Source: Verrucomicrobiota bacterium JB022 (GTDB lineage: Bacteria; Verrucomicrobiota; Verrucomicrobiia; Opitutales; Oceanipulchritudinaceae). From it: a stretch of DNA of 64,000 nucleotides. Both the position numbers and the translations under genes were made by a program. The first letter of the stretch is position 1; every line of letters begins with the position of its first letter. The notes beneath the pieces are model-generated. The model had not been told where the DNA came from and did not search any database. It saw only the letters and a list, made by a program, of their open reading frames with translations. The stretch covers positions 1 to 64,000 of the forward strand of contig JAUTCQ010000008.1 of the NCBI GenBank assembly GCA_030673845.1, given 5' to 3'. Positions 30,449 to 39,295 of this stretch are shown here, in pieces.

Positions 30449-32773
30449 TCACCCGAGCCGCGCGATTTCGAGCAGTTGACGCAGCGGGAAGGGGCGGGGG
30501 AGCAGGAGCGCACGCTTGGGCAGGTGGGCCTTGGCGGCGTCCATTTCGTCGCGGCGCGCGATCACGACCAGTTGCAGGTGGTCGTTGGCTTCGAGGGCTT
30601 CCTGCACGTCGTCGCTGATCTCGGTAAAGATCCGGTAGGGCAGCAAGAGCAGATCCTGGCCGGCGGCGATCTCCTTCACCTTGTCGAAATCGGATTCGGG
30701 GGTGAAATACGAGAGCTTGGCGCCACGGGCGAGCATGGCGGTGTGGGCGGCGCGTAAGGCCAGGTCGCCATCGTCGACCATCAGCACATGGCTGGGGCGC
30801 GAAGGGTCGCGGGGCGGGAGGGCGCGCACGGGGGGCACCTTGAAGGTCTGCGCCCGCTCTTCCTTTTTGGCGGGCTCGCTTTTGGCTTCCGCCGTGACGG
30901 GGAAGAACAGCACGAAGCGCGCGCCTTCGCCCGGGGCCGAGTCGACCGCGATGCCGCCGCCCTGCGACTGCATGAGCGTGTAGGCGGTGCTCAGGCCGAG
31001 GCCCATGCGGTCTTCCCGCGCGTGGCCGGAGTAGAAGGGGTGGAAGATCTCCTGGTGCTTCTCTGCCGGGATGCCGCAGCCGTCGTCGTCGACCTTAAGG
31101 CAGGCGTAGCGGCCCGGCGGGGGCGGCAGGATCGCGGTGCGGAAGTCTTCCGCCTCGACGACCAGCTCCTGCACCTCGAAGTTGACGCGGCCCCGGCTGG
31201 AGCCGATGGCGTCGCGGGCGTTGCAGGCCAGGTGCAGCAATACTTGCTCGATCTGGGAGGCGTTGCCCTCGATTTCAAGCGAATCCGTGGGCAGGCTGAA
31301 GCGGAGCTGGATCTGCTCGGGCAAGAGCAGACGGATGAGCGGCTCCACCTCGCGCACGAGCGTGGCCAGGTCGAGGCGCTCGCGGTGGTGCGGGTCGTTG
31401 AGCGAAAACGTCATCAGTTGCGAGACGACGGCGGCCCCGCGGCGGCTGGTCTCGAGGATCTTGTCGGCCTTTTGTGCCACGTCGCTTTCCGGCGGGTTGC
31501 TGTATTTGAGCAGCTGAGAGATGCCGCTGATGATCGCGATGATGTTGTTGAACTGGTGGGCTACCCCCTGCGCCAGTTGCGCGACCGTCTCCATGCGCAG
31601 GGCGTGTTGCAGGTTGTCTTCCACCAGCTGCTGGTAAGTCAGGTCGCGCAGGATCAGCACGTAGTAGCGCTGCAGGCGCTCCCGGGTGGTGATCTTCGAG
31701 CCCGCCAGCTCGGCGTAATAAGTAGAGCCGTCGGGCCGGGTGAGGGTGTAGCGGCGGCTGAAGCCCGTGTTCTCTTCCTCTGTGCGCTGGAGGGCGCGGG
31801 TCAGGTCGCTCAGGCGCGAGCGGTCGAGGATCAGTTCGAGGCCGGTTTCGAGCAGCTCGCTCCGGCGACGGCGGGTGATACGTTCGCTGGCAGGGTTGGT
31901 GTAGACCACTTCCAGCGCCTCGTGCTGCACCGAGTGGCGCACGACGAGCACGCCTTCCTCCAGGTGTTCGATGGCGGAGGCCAGGAGGGTGATCTGCTGC
32001 TCCGACTGGTAATTGGTCGTCTGGTCTTCGATCAGCACCACTTCGCCCGAAGCGTGGTCGCCATAGGGCATCGACCGGCGGTGGATGCGCACGATGTGGC
32101 GATGCCGCTGTCGGCTCTGCAGCAGGTAATGGCGCGGGTTGGTGCGGTCGAGCTTGAACGATTCGAAGAAATCGACCGGGCGATGCTCGTGCAGCGTATA
32201 CAGCTCCAGGACGGGCCCCACTTCCTTGCCCACCAGTTGTTCATTGGGCTCGCCCAGCAGGCGCACGGCGGCGGCGTTGGCAAAGACGATTCCGCTGCCT
32301 TCCTCGTAGTGCAGCACGGCCGTGGGCAAGGCTTCCAGCACGGCCCGCAGGCGCACCTCGCGCTGGATGCGGTCCTGTTCGAGGCGGTGACGGTTGACTG
32401 CCAGCTCCAGCGCGATGGCCAGCTCGCGCTGCGAAACGGGCTTCACGAGGTAAGAGCCGGGGTCGGTCGCGAGGGCGCGTGTCACGCGGTCTTCGTCGGA
32501 CATGCCGCTGACGTAGATGATTGGCACATTGTGCTCGCGGCGCAGGCGGTCCCCGGCCTCGATGCCATCCATCCCGCCCACGAGCACGATATCCATCACC
32601 ACAATATCGACTTGCACTTGTTGTACGATGTCGAGCGCCTCTTCTGCCAGTGGTACGGCCGCGATGAGGTTGTGCCCCGCAAGCTTGACGAAGGCCCCGA
32701 ACACTTCACGTGAGGAGGCATCGTCTTCTACGATCAGGACGGAAAGCGGATGGCGGGTGTGGGAAACAGGCAT
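30449..32773 (-). CDS. hybrid response regulator/histidine kinase (REC-PAS-PAS-HisKA-HATPase-pseudo-REC)
   Basis: 774 residues from the ATG at 32773 (MPVSHTRHPLSVLIVEDD). The N-terminal receiver has acceptor Asp61 in IVVMDIVLVGGMDG and Lys111 in YLVKPVS. Two PAS-type sensor regions follow (about 140-255 and 260-385). The HisKA-type helix carries His406 in AQGVAHQFNNIIAII. The HATPase has DDDGCGIPAEKHQEIF and MGLGLSTAYTLMQS. The last 115 residues look like a receiver (HVLMVDDGDLALR) whose acceptor position is Pro (LLLLPYRIF), so it should not be phosphorylated. No transmembrane segment is present. The gene is divergent from the 32894 gene. A shared 120-bp promoter region lies between. Confidence 0.9.
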   Translation of the reverse strand: MPVSHTRHPLSVLIVEDDASSREVFGAFVKLAGHNLIAAVPLAEEALDIVQQVQVDIVVMDIVLVGGMDGIEAGDRLRREHNVPIIYVSGMSDEDRVTRALATDPGSYLVKPVSQRELAIALELAVNRHRLEQDRIQREVRLRAVLEALPTAVLHYEEGSGIVFANAAAVRLLGEPNEQLVGKEVGPVLELYTLHEHRPVDFFESFKLDRTNPRHYLLQSRQRHRHIVRIHRRSMPYGDHASGEVVLIEDQTTNYQSEQQITLLASAIEHLEEGVLVVRHSVQHEALEVVYTNPASERITRRRRSELLETGLELILDRSRLSDLTRALQRTEEENTGFSRRYTLTRPDGSTYYAELAGSKITTRERLQRYYVLILRDLTYQQLVEDNLQHALRMETVAQLAQGVAHQFNNIIAIISGISQLLKYSNPPESDVAQKADKILETSRRGAAVVSQLMTFSLNDPHHRERLDLATLVREVEPLIRLLLPEQIQLRFSLPTDSLEIEGNASQIEQVLLHLACNARDAIGSSRGRVNFEVQELVVEAEDFRTAILPPPPGRYACLKVDDDGCGIPAEKHQEIFHPFYSGHAREDRMGLGLSTAYTLMQSQGGGIAVDSAPGEGARFVLFFPVTAEAKSEPAKKEERAQTFKVPPVRALPPRDPSRPSHVLMVDDGDLALRAAHTAMLARGAKLSYFTPESDFDKVKEIAAGQDLLLLPYRIFTEISDDVQEALEANDHLQLVVIARRDEMDAAKAHLPKRALLLPRPFPLRQLLEIARLG

Positions 32774-32893
32774 GTTTGTGCCGGAGACAAAGGCTTGAGG
32801 GCAAAAATGCAACAAATCCCTGCTGAGGTAAAGCGCATCCCAAAGATACAGATTTGTTAAAGACCTTCTGGGGGAAGTCGATTTACACCGCAA

Positions 32894-33640
32894 ATGCAAG
32901 TCTCAGCCTGCCACTTCCGCCGCCTCTTGCCGGGGCGTGACCGTCGCCGCCTCGTCACCCTGGCGTCGATGCTGGTGGCGCCGGGCTTGTTTGCCGGTGA
33001 AGCCGGCCCCCGCTACCAGCGTGAGGCAGAAGACACCGGGCCGGACATCCGCTTCATGGGCCCGGCCGTTTCGATGCCGGCCGAGCAAATCACCGGTTCC
33101 AAGCGCCGCGAAGGCAACTTCTGGCTGTGGGGCAACCATCCGTATCTGCAGGTGGTAGAGCCGGTGGGGATGCGCTTCGAGCCCTACACCCCGCCTGCCG
33201 ACCGGACCGATCTGCTGACCCCACCCGAATGGGTCGACCACGAGGCCATCGCGTTGAAGAAGCATCAGGAGCGCGAAGCCGCAAAGGCCGAAGCCCTGGC
33301 CGCCCTCGAAGCCGAAACAGGCGTCTCGGTGGACCCCATGGTGGCCGCGCCTGTTTCCAGCCAGCCGCCCGGTTCGCCCATCTTGCCGCTCGATGGTATT
33401 ACCATTTCTTCAGCGGGTGGTGGCTCGACGGCTGCCGCTGCGCCCCAAACGGTCGAGCCGGGGGTGGATACGCTCGACGTTTCCAACGAATACCTCATTC
33501 TCTTCGAGAAGCAGCTACGCGAAGGCGAAGCCAAGGTGCCGTTCCGCCTGCCGGGTGAAGCCGGTTCGGGGGTGGATACGCCGCGATTGGTGCCGCCGGG
33601 CCGTAGCGAAGGCAGCGCGCGTTACCGGGTCATTCCTTAA
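32894..33640 (+). CDS. exported Pro/Ala-rich protein of unknown function
   Basis: A 248-residue protein that I do not recognise. Basic residues followed by a hydrophobic stretch (RRRLVTLASMLVAPGLFAGEAG) look like a signal peptide or Tat-like export signal without a clear twin-Arg core motif. The mature part starts with a compact region (FMGPAVSMPAEQITGSKRREGNFWLWGNHPYLQV) and ends in low-complexity Ala/Pro/Ser/Gly. VSNEYLILFEKQLREGEAKVPFRLP near the C-terminus is the most ordered-looking segment. It is followed 34 bp later by the TPR scaffold gene and may work with it at the envelope. Confidence 0.65.
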   Translation: MQVSACHFRRLLPGRDRRRLVTLASMLVAPGLFAGEAGPRYQREAEDTGPDIRFMGPAVSMPAEQITGSKRREGNFWLWGNHPYLQVVEPVGMRFEPYTPPADRTDLLTPPEWVDHEAIALKKHQEREAAKAEALAALEAETGVSVDPMVAAPVSSQPPGSPILPLDGITISSAGGGSTAAAAPQTVEPGVDTLDVSNEYLILFEKQLREGEAKVPFRLPGEAGSGVDTPRLVPPGRSEGSARYRVIP

Positions 33641-33674
33641 TTTTCCGGTATTTCGGCCGCTGGGGAAGCAGCAC

Positions 33675-35858
33675 ATGGGGCATATTGCTTGCAAGATCGT
33701 ACTTCGTACCGCCAGTTGGGCCTTCCTGCTGTGTAGTCTTTCCTGGGCGGCTGGCCCGCGTATGAGCGGTGCCGCCCGCGTCCGCGAAGCCGAGCCGCCG
33801 CCTCAAACGGCCCCGGCTGCCGAAGTAAGGCCCGCTCCGCGCCCCGCCGCCCCGGCCCCGCGCGAGACGCCGCCTGCCCCGGTCGAGCCAGTGGTGGAGA
33901 CGCCCGCCGCGCCAGCCGAACCCGTCGCCGAGGTAGTGGTGGAAGAGCCGCCTGCACCCGCGCCCGTAGTGGCAGAAAAACCGGCGGAGCCCGCACCGGT
34001 GGAAAAGCCGCTCGTCGTCGAAGCCCCGCCCCCCGCACCCGTCGCGGAGCCTGCTGCGCCCCGCGAAGAGCCCGCGCCGGTAGTCCCTACGTTTGGTGAT
34101 GCCCCGGTGGTAATGGCAGACCCGGCGCAGCCCCAGTGGCTCTCCTACGCCGAAGAAGTCGCTCCGGAGCCCGCGGCCGAGCACGCTGAGCCCAGCCATT
34201 CCGCCTCTGCGCCTGGCCATGCGGCCCCGGCTTCAGTTGCCGCACCCGCTCTCGAAGAGCATCACGACCCGGCCCCCGCGCCCGCCGCTCCCGTGGTCGC
34301 ACATGAGGAGCCGCACCACGAGCCGGCGCCAGCAGCCCCTTACGATCCCTTTGCGCCACCGCCTCCCGTTTTGCATGAAGACCATGCGGACGAGCATCAC
34401 GTGGCGGAGGTAGACGACCATCATACGCCCACGCCCGGACCTGTCGCCCATGCGCCGGAGCCTGCTTCTTCGCACGGCGCTCATGACTCGCATGTGCCGG
34501 AGCCGCTGCCCTTGTCACAGGCGATGGCGGCCCAGCAGCACGAGGCGCATGCCGCGCCCGCCCACGACGATCATGATGCGCATGCCGCGTCGGACCACGG
34601 GATGAGCGATGCCCACCACGGGCACACGCCCGAAGTCGCCTTGCCCGCCCGCCCGCCGCGCGACCCGATGCCCTCGCTGGTCGATGTCGATACGCTGGAG
34701 CGTTTGCTGCTTGAAGACGAAGGCAGCTCCAACACCGTTTTGCGCGATTTCGAGCCGGTCTCGGTGGACCCCAAGCTGCAGGCGCTGGAGCGCTCGGCCT
34801 GGGTGCAAAAGACCATCGGCCAGCTCCCGCAGGCGGAAAAACTCTACCTCCAGCTGCTGCAGGAGACGCCCGACCGCTACAAGCCGGAGATCTACCTCGA
34901 ACTGGCCAATTTTTACACCGAGACGCAGCAATACCTGAAGACGATCTCCGTCTACGAGCGCTTCGTCCGTCGCTTCGAGCAAGACCCGCGCGTGCCGGAA
35001 GTGCGCCTGCGCCTCGGTATGCTCTACCGCCGCTACGAGAACTACAAGCTAGCGATCGACAGCTTTTTCTCCGTCCTGCAAATCTCGTTCTACATCCCCG
35101 AAGAGCGCGTCGACTCCTACCGCCGCCTCTCCGAGATGGCCCAATACGAGATTGCCGAAACGTATTACCAAAAGGGCGACTACACCCGCGCGGCCGAATT
35201 TTACCAACGCCTGCAGCGCGTTTCCAAGAGCCCGAAAATCCAGGCCGAAGCGCGGCTCAAGCAGGCCTATGCCGACCTCCTGCTCGGCAATTATACGCTC
35301 GTCGTGCGCGAGTTGCGCACCTTTTCCGAGGAGTTTCCGCAAAGCGATTTCCTGGCCGACAGCCGCTTCCTGCTCGCGCGTGCCTACTACATGCTGGGCG
35401 ACCGCGACCTCGCCCGCCGCGAAACCCTGAAGATCCTCGGCACCGAGCTTCGGCCGGTCGATGACAGCCTCTGGGGCTACTGGCTCAAGACCATCGGCAA
35501 CCAGCTCGCCAACGACCTCTACGAGTCGAAGGACTACGAGGGCGCGCACCGCATTTATCACGCTCTGCTCAGCATGAGCGAAGACCCCGAGTGGCGCTGG
35601 CCCATCGTCTACCAGATTGGACTTTGCCTGGAGCGCCAGCAGCAGGACGCCAAGGCGATCGAGATCTACGCCCGCTTGCTCGACCAGACTTCCAGCCTCG
35701 TCGAGGCCCAGCCCGACACGGAGACGCGACAGCGCTTTTCCGAGCTGCGCCAGCGCGCGCAAACCCGCCTCGACCACCTCCAATGGCGCGACAATTTCAA
35801 TCGCCAGGTCGACCAGCTTGCGCCGCAGGACTTGGGCCCTTTAATCAAGCCCTCATGA
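33675..35858 (+). CDS. envelope-spanning TPR protein with Pro-rich and His/Asp-rich linker
   Basis: 727 residues from the ATG at 33675. A single N-terminal hydrophobic segment (RTASWAFLLCSLSWAAG) is a signal peptide or anchor. Residues 35-190 are Pro/Ala/Glu/Val-rich, like the extended linker of TonB. Residues about 194-322 hold around two dozen His residues mixed with Asp, Glu, Ala and Pro. The C-terminal 400 residues are TPR-type repeats (YLQLLQETPDRYKPEIYLELANFYTETQQYLKTISVYERFV and similar). No enzymatic domain is present. A scaffold or metal-binding role in the periplasm is inference. Its stop overlaps the start of the next gene (ATGA), so the two are translationally coupled. Confidence 0.72.
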   Translation: MGHIACKIVLRTASWAFLLCSLSWAAGPRMSGAARVREAEPPPQTAPAAEVRPAPRPAAPAPRETPPAPVEPVVETPAAPAEPVAEVVVEEPPAPAPVVAEKPAEPAPVEKPLVVEAPPPAPVAEPAAPREEPAPVVPTFGDAPVVMADPAQPQWLSYAEEVAPEPAAEHAEPSHSASAPGHAAPASVAAPALEEHHDPAPAPAAPVVAHEEPHHEPAPAAPYDPFAPPPPVLHEDHADEHHVAEVDDHHTPTPGPVAHAPEPASSHGAHDSHVPEPLPLSQAMAAQQHEAHAAPAHDDHDAHAASDHGMSDAHHGHTPEVALPARPPRDPMPSLVDVDTLERLLLEDEGSSNTVLRDFEPVSVDPKLQALERSAWVQKTIGQLPQAEKLYLQLLQETPDRYKPEIYLELANFYTETQQYLKTISVYERFVRRFEQDPRVPEVRLRLGMLYRRYENYKLAIDSFFSVLQISFYIPEERVDSYRRLSEMAQYEIAETYYQKGDYTRAAEFYQRLQRVSKSPKIQAEARLKQAYADLLLGNYTLVVRELRTFSEEFPQSDFLADSRFLLARAYYMLGDRDLARRETLKILGTELRPVDDSLWGYWLKTIGNQLANDLYESKDYEGAHRIYHALLSMSEDPEWRWPIVYQIGLCLERQQQDAKAIEIYARLLDQTSSLVEAQPDTETRQRFSELRQRAQTRLDHLQWRDNFNRQVDQLAPQDLGPLIKPS

Positions 35859-36238
35859 GTGCGCGCGAAACCTTCGAACGGCATGCCGGGCTGTGCCAGG
35901 AAATCCTGGAGCTACTGCAGCAGGAAAATCAGTTTTTGCGGGACAACCGCGAGCCTTCGCCCGAGATCGTCGAGGCCAAACAGCGCCTGCTGCCCCAGCT
36001 TGGGGAAAGCCTCGACGCGATCAAGAACCTCCAGCTGCGCCCCGAAGAGCGCACCAACCAGCTCCGCCAGCAAAAGCAGAAGCTGGAGCAGCTCCTGATG
36101 CGCATCTTTCTGATCGACAAGGAAAACGAGAAGCTGCTGCTGGAGGCGACCAAGCAACAGCGCGCCCCACGAGCCAATCCGCGCCGCGCCAGCCTGGCCG
36201 ATATCCAGAAGGCCTACCAGCAGGGTCTGAAGCGGTAG
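35855..36238 (+). CDS. small coiled-coil protein coupled to the TPR gene
   Basis: A 127-residue helical protein. The ATG overlaps the TGA of the upstream TPR gene by one base pattern (ATGA), which fixes the start. It has heptad-like helices rich in Leu, Glu and Gln (ILELLQQENQFLRDNR, then LRQQKQKLEQLLMRIFLIDKENEKLL) and a basic tail. The general look is that of FlgN-like chaperones or other export-associated coiled coils, but no specific motif proves it and no flagellar genes are present. The product is predicted to be cytoplasmic. Confidence 0.7.
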   Translation: MSARETFERHAGLCQEILELLQQENQFLRDNREPSPEIVEAKQRLLPQLGESLDAIKNLQLRPEERTNQLRQQKQKLEQLLMRIFLIDKENEKLLLEATKQQRAPRANPRRASLADIQKAYQQGLKR

Positions 36239-36302
36239 GCGTGCACAAAAAAAACGCCCGGACCGAAGAGGCACGAGCGTCGCAAAGAGATGGAAGGGTA
36301 GG

Positions 36303-36860
36303 TTACAGCAAGCCCAGCTCCATCTTGCCGGTCTCGCTGATCATGTCCTGATTCCACGGCGGGTCCCAGACAATGTCGACCGTCGCTTCGCGGACCCCGG
36401 GCACGCCCTCGAGCTTGTACTTGGCGTCCTGCGCGATGGCCGGGCCCATGCCGCAGCCGGGGGCCGTGAGGGTCATCGCCATTTGCACGTCGTAGGCGTC
36501 GGCGGCTTCGTCCTTGACCGTCTCCAGCGTGTAGACCAGCCCGAGATCGACGATGTTGACCGGGATTTCCGGGTCGAACACCGCGCGCAGGGCCTCCCAG
36601 AGGGAGTCTTCGCTGGGCGGGCCTTCGTGGTCGTCACCCTTGTCGCTCTGCTTGGCGTGTTCGGGCGTCTCTTCACCCAAGGCCTCGGCATACTTGCCGT
36701 TGATCTGGGCCATACCGCCTTCCCAAGTCACCGTGAAGTTGCCGCCGAGTCGGTGGGTGATCGTCACGCGCGTGCCTTCGGGGATCGTCACCTGATCCCC
36801 ATATGGCACAATCGTGGCCGGAACCGCACTGCTCAGCGTGCGCTCGTCCATTGAATACAT
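36303..36860 (-). CDS. sufT: Fe-S cluster assembly protein SufT (DUF59/MIP18 family)
   Basis: A 185-residue protein. The C-terminal MIP18-type domain carries [20 protein letters not shown] and the signature [11 protein letters not shown] with the reactive Cys. The N-terminal extension (about 80 residues, [27 protein letters not shown]) is typical of SufT, which helps maturation of Fe-S proteins. No sufBCDS genes are adjacent, so it stands alone on the minus strand. An ATG at 36851 is an alternative start. In the 64-bp gap to the coiled-coil gene only an A-rich run and a weak GC hairpin are visible. Confidence 0.92.
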   Translation of the reverse strand: MYSMDERTLSSAVPATIVPYGDQVTIPEGTRVTITHRLGGNFTVTWEGGMAQINGKYAEALGEETPEHAKQSDKGDDHEGPPSEDSLWEALRAVFDPEIPVNIVDLGLVYTLETVKDEAADAYDVQMAMTLTAPGCGMGPAIAQDAKYKLEGVPGVREATVDIVWDPPWNQDMISETGKMELGLL

Positions 36861-36932
36861 GAGGCAAACTTAATGAGGCTAATTCTCAAAAGCAAGCCGC
36901 GAGCCCACGTTGCGGTGAGATTTTAGCAGAGC

Positions 36933-38630
36933 TTAAAACCGCACCGCGTAGGCCTCGGCCGTCAGGCGCGTGCAAGGCTCGACATTCCAGGTGATGCGGA
37001 CGGTAGCCGGCACCGCCGGGTTTGGAAAGCGGCGTGCGACCCAGGTGATGTCGGCCCAGGTGGGGGCGGAGGGTACCTCCTGCACGGGCGTAGACCGACC
37101 CTGCAGGTCTTCGAGGGAAATGGTCAGCACCTGGTGGGCCTTCGGGCGGTCAGCGCCGTCGATCCGGGTATTCTGGGCGCCGAAGCCGCGCGGGCGCAGC
37201 GGGTGGAGGTCTTCCGTATCGCCCTCCCAGGCGCGCGCGATCACCAGCAGGTCGAAGCCCTTGGGCAGGGGCTGCTCCAGCCGACCCTCCAGCCCGTAGG
37301 CGCTCCGGCGAAACTGCATCGGCACCAGCCGCACATCGCGGGGCAGGGGCGGGTCGATCTGCGAGCGCAAGGCCCGCATGTCTGCAAAGTCGCCCAGCCC
37401 GATCAGCGCCATTTGCTCCGGCCCCAGCTCGATCAGCAAGCGGTCTTCGGTGTGCTGGAGCGGCGGGGGCAGGATGCTGTCCGAGAAAAGCACGTGAGCG
37501 GCGGCAAGGTCGGGCAGCGTCAGCTCGATCAACTGCGGGCGCAGGCGCGGGTTAACCAGGTAGAGCAGACCCGCTTGAGCCCCGCCGGTAAGCCAGCCGT
37601 GCCAAGGGGCCACCGTGGGCTCGCCGTCGCCCAGGTAACGTGTCTCCAGCCCCCGGCTCCAAGCCTCGACAAACCAGGCGCGCGAATCCCGCAGGCACTT
37701 CACGTCGCTGGGCTGGAGCAGGGTAGGGTCGCCGGAAAAAGCATCGCAACGGCTGCCGCGCGCGAGCTGGGCCAGGTGGCTGCGCAGGAGGCCCGTCGTG
37801 CCGCGATAGGAGGCCGTATTGGTCATGCCGATCAGCTTCCCGTGGTCGGCCACGCGATGCCATGGCACCCCGGCCTGATGCAATTGCCAGGTGCCGCGGT
37901 CGACAAAAAGGTCGAGGCTGCGCGTGGCGGCGGTCGCAGGCAGGTCGCCCAGATGAGGGTCGCCGGGGCAGAGCGCGTCGAATAGCTCCAGCAGGGCCGG
38001 ATCGAGGGCCGGGGCGTGCGGCCAACCGTGCCGCTCGTGTTGCCGGTCGCGCGTAAAGCCATTTTGCCCGATCAGGCAGACGTCGGGGCAGGCCTGCCGC
38101 AGGCGGCGGATCATGGTGCGGAAGCGGTCGAGCCCCAGCCGGTAGGCCTCGCGCGGGCTGCGACTGCTCCCCGACACGTCGGCCCCCAGTCGGGCGTAGT
38201 CAAATTTGAAGCAGCGCACGCCCCAGTTGCTCGCCGCGTTGAGCAAGGCCTGCTCCAGCGCGTCCGCAAAAGGGCCCTCGATCAAGGAGTAATGCCAGTG
38301 GTCGGCGCTCAGGCTCTCCTGCCACTCGGGCACTTTGAGCCACGCCCCGCTGGTAGAAAACCAGAGCCCGGGCGTAAATCCCGCCTGCCGCACCTCCTGC
38401 AGAAAATCCTGCATCGGCGTGAGCCAGTAGAGCCGGTTGGCGTGCTCGAAGCCCAGCTCTTGATCGAACCAGAAGCCGTCGAGCGCAAACACCTCCATTT
38501 CGAGCCCCTGTGCCCGCCAGCTCTTGAGCGACTGCAGGGCCTGCCGCGCCAGCTCCTCGGTCAGCGCCACGCGGTCTCCCAACTCATCGTGGAAGCCCCA
38601 GGTGCTATAGATGCTGCGCCAACCTGCCAT
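36933..38630 (-). CDS. GH36-like (alpha-galactosidase clan) glycosidase, cytoplasmic
   Basis: A 565-residue protein with an (alpha/beta)8 barrel of the alpha-galactosidase clan. The segment VFALDGFWFD and the nucleophile strand VRCFKFDYARLG (Asp in FKFDY) match the GH36/GH27 pattern. GLWFSTSGAW lies between them, as in the family. The C-terminal third is a beta-sandwich. There is no signal peptide, and the N-terminal sandwich domain of large GH36 enzymes is missing. Substrate specificity could be alpha-galactosides or another alpha-linked sugar. No transporter or regulator is adjacent. The start at 38630 matches the first Met of the conserved region. Confidence 0.75.
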   Translation of the reverse strand: MAGWRSIYSTWGFHDELGDRVALTEELARQALQSLKSWRAQGLEMEVFALDGFWFDQELGFEHANRLYWLTPMQDFLQEVRQAGFTPGLWFSTSGAWLKVPEWQESLSADHWHYSLIEGPFADALEQALLNAASNWGVRCFKFDYARLGADVSGSSRSPREAYRLGLDRFRTMIRRLRQACPDVCLIGQNGFTRDRQHERHGWPHAPALDPALLELFDALCPGDPHLGDLPATAATRSLDLFVDRGTWQLHQAGVPWHRVADHGKLIGMTNTASYRGTTGLLRSHLAQLARGSRCDAFSGDPTLLQPSDVKCLRDSRAWFVEAWSRGLETRYLGDGEPTVAPWHGWLTGGAQAGLLYLVNPRLRPQLIELTLPDLAAAHVLFSDSILPPPLQHTEDRLLIELGPEQMALIGLGDFADMRALRSQIDPPLPRDVRLVPMQFRRSAYGLEGRLEQPLPKGFDLLVIARAWEGDTEDLHPLRPRGFGAQNTRIDGADRPKAHQVLTISLEDLQGRSTPVQEVPSAPTWADITWVARRFPNPAVPATVRITWNVEPCTRLTAEAYAVRF

Positions 38631-38778
38631 GCGCCCGCCAGCTTAGCCAGCGGTCATCCAAATGAAAGGGTAAATTACCTAGATAGCGGAAAATACGGAG
38701 GGAAACGCTAGGGGTGGGCGAAGCCGACGCACCGCGCGGTTGATTCCTGGATGAAAGCACCGCTATACCTAAGTCTTC

Positions 38779-39234
38779 ATGAGCGACGTTCTGATCCTGA
38801 GCATGATCGTGATTCTTGTGGGAACCCAATTTCTATTGGGACGGCGGTCTGCTTTTAATCGACCTCCGCAGCTGAAAAACGGCAAACGCTGGTGCGCTCC
38901 GGAGCTTCTCTTGGCAGTCGTCGGGATCATCCGTGAGATCTTGCTGTGCTGCCTTGCGGTATGGGTGTTCTGGAATTACTTCCGGCCGGCGTGGAATCTG
39001 CCGTCATGGGGAAACCTGCTGGCTGCTGCTGCTCCGGTGTGTTGGTCGGGTTGGAAGATCCTGAACCTGCGCCGCGTCGGTTGGGACGACTCCGGCCTAT
39101 ATGAATCCAGTCTCCTCCGCACGCGGTTCGTAGAGTGGGCTCAAGTCCAGCGTCTGAGCTTCAGGCTCTGCTTCTACCAGATGCATTCATCTCAGGGGAC
39201 GATTTCGGCCGATGCAGTGGACTGGAGCCAATGA
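38779..39234 (+). CDS. small membrane protein of unknown function
   Basis: A 151-residue protein with one hydrophobic N-terminal helix (VLILSMIVILVGTQFLLG) and a pair of further helices (LLLAVVGIIREILLCCLAVWVFWNYF and LLAAAAPVCWSGWKIL). The C-terminal 50 residues (LRRVGWDDSGLYESSLLRTRFVEWAQVQRLSF) resemble the PH-like tails seen in small bacterial membrane proteins. No family can be named with confidence. It is the only plus-strand gene between 36.3 and 41 kb, and its neighbours give no functional hint. Confidence 0.65.
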   Translation: MSDVLILSMIVILVGTQFLLGRRSAFNRPPQLKNGKRWCAPELLLAVVGIIREILLCCLAVWVFWNYFRPAWNLPSWGNLLAAAAPVCWSGWKILNLRRVGWDDSGLYESSLLRTRFVEWAQVQRLSFRLCFYQMHSSQGTISADAVDWSQ

Positions 39235-39295
39235 ATTGGTACAGGAAGCGGCGCAAAAAACCGGCCTCACGTGGAGCTAGCCTCGCCTGCCATCC

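Noticed and set aside
36239-36302. A terminator after the coiled-coil gene.
   Set aside because: There is an A-run and a GC-rich word, but no convincing stem followed by T residues on either strand.
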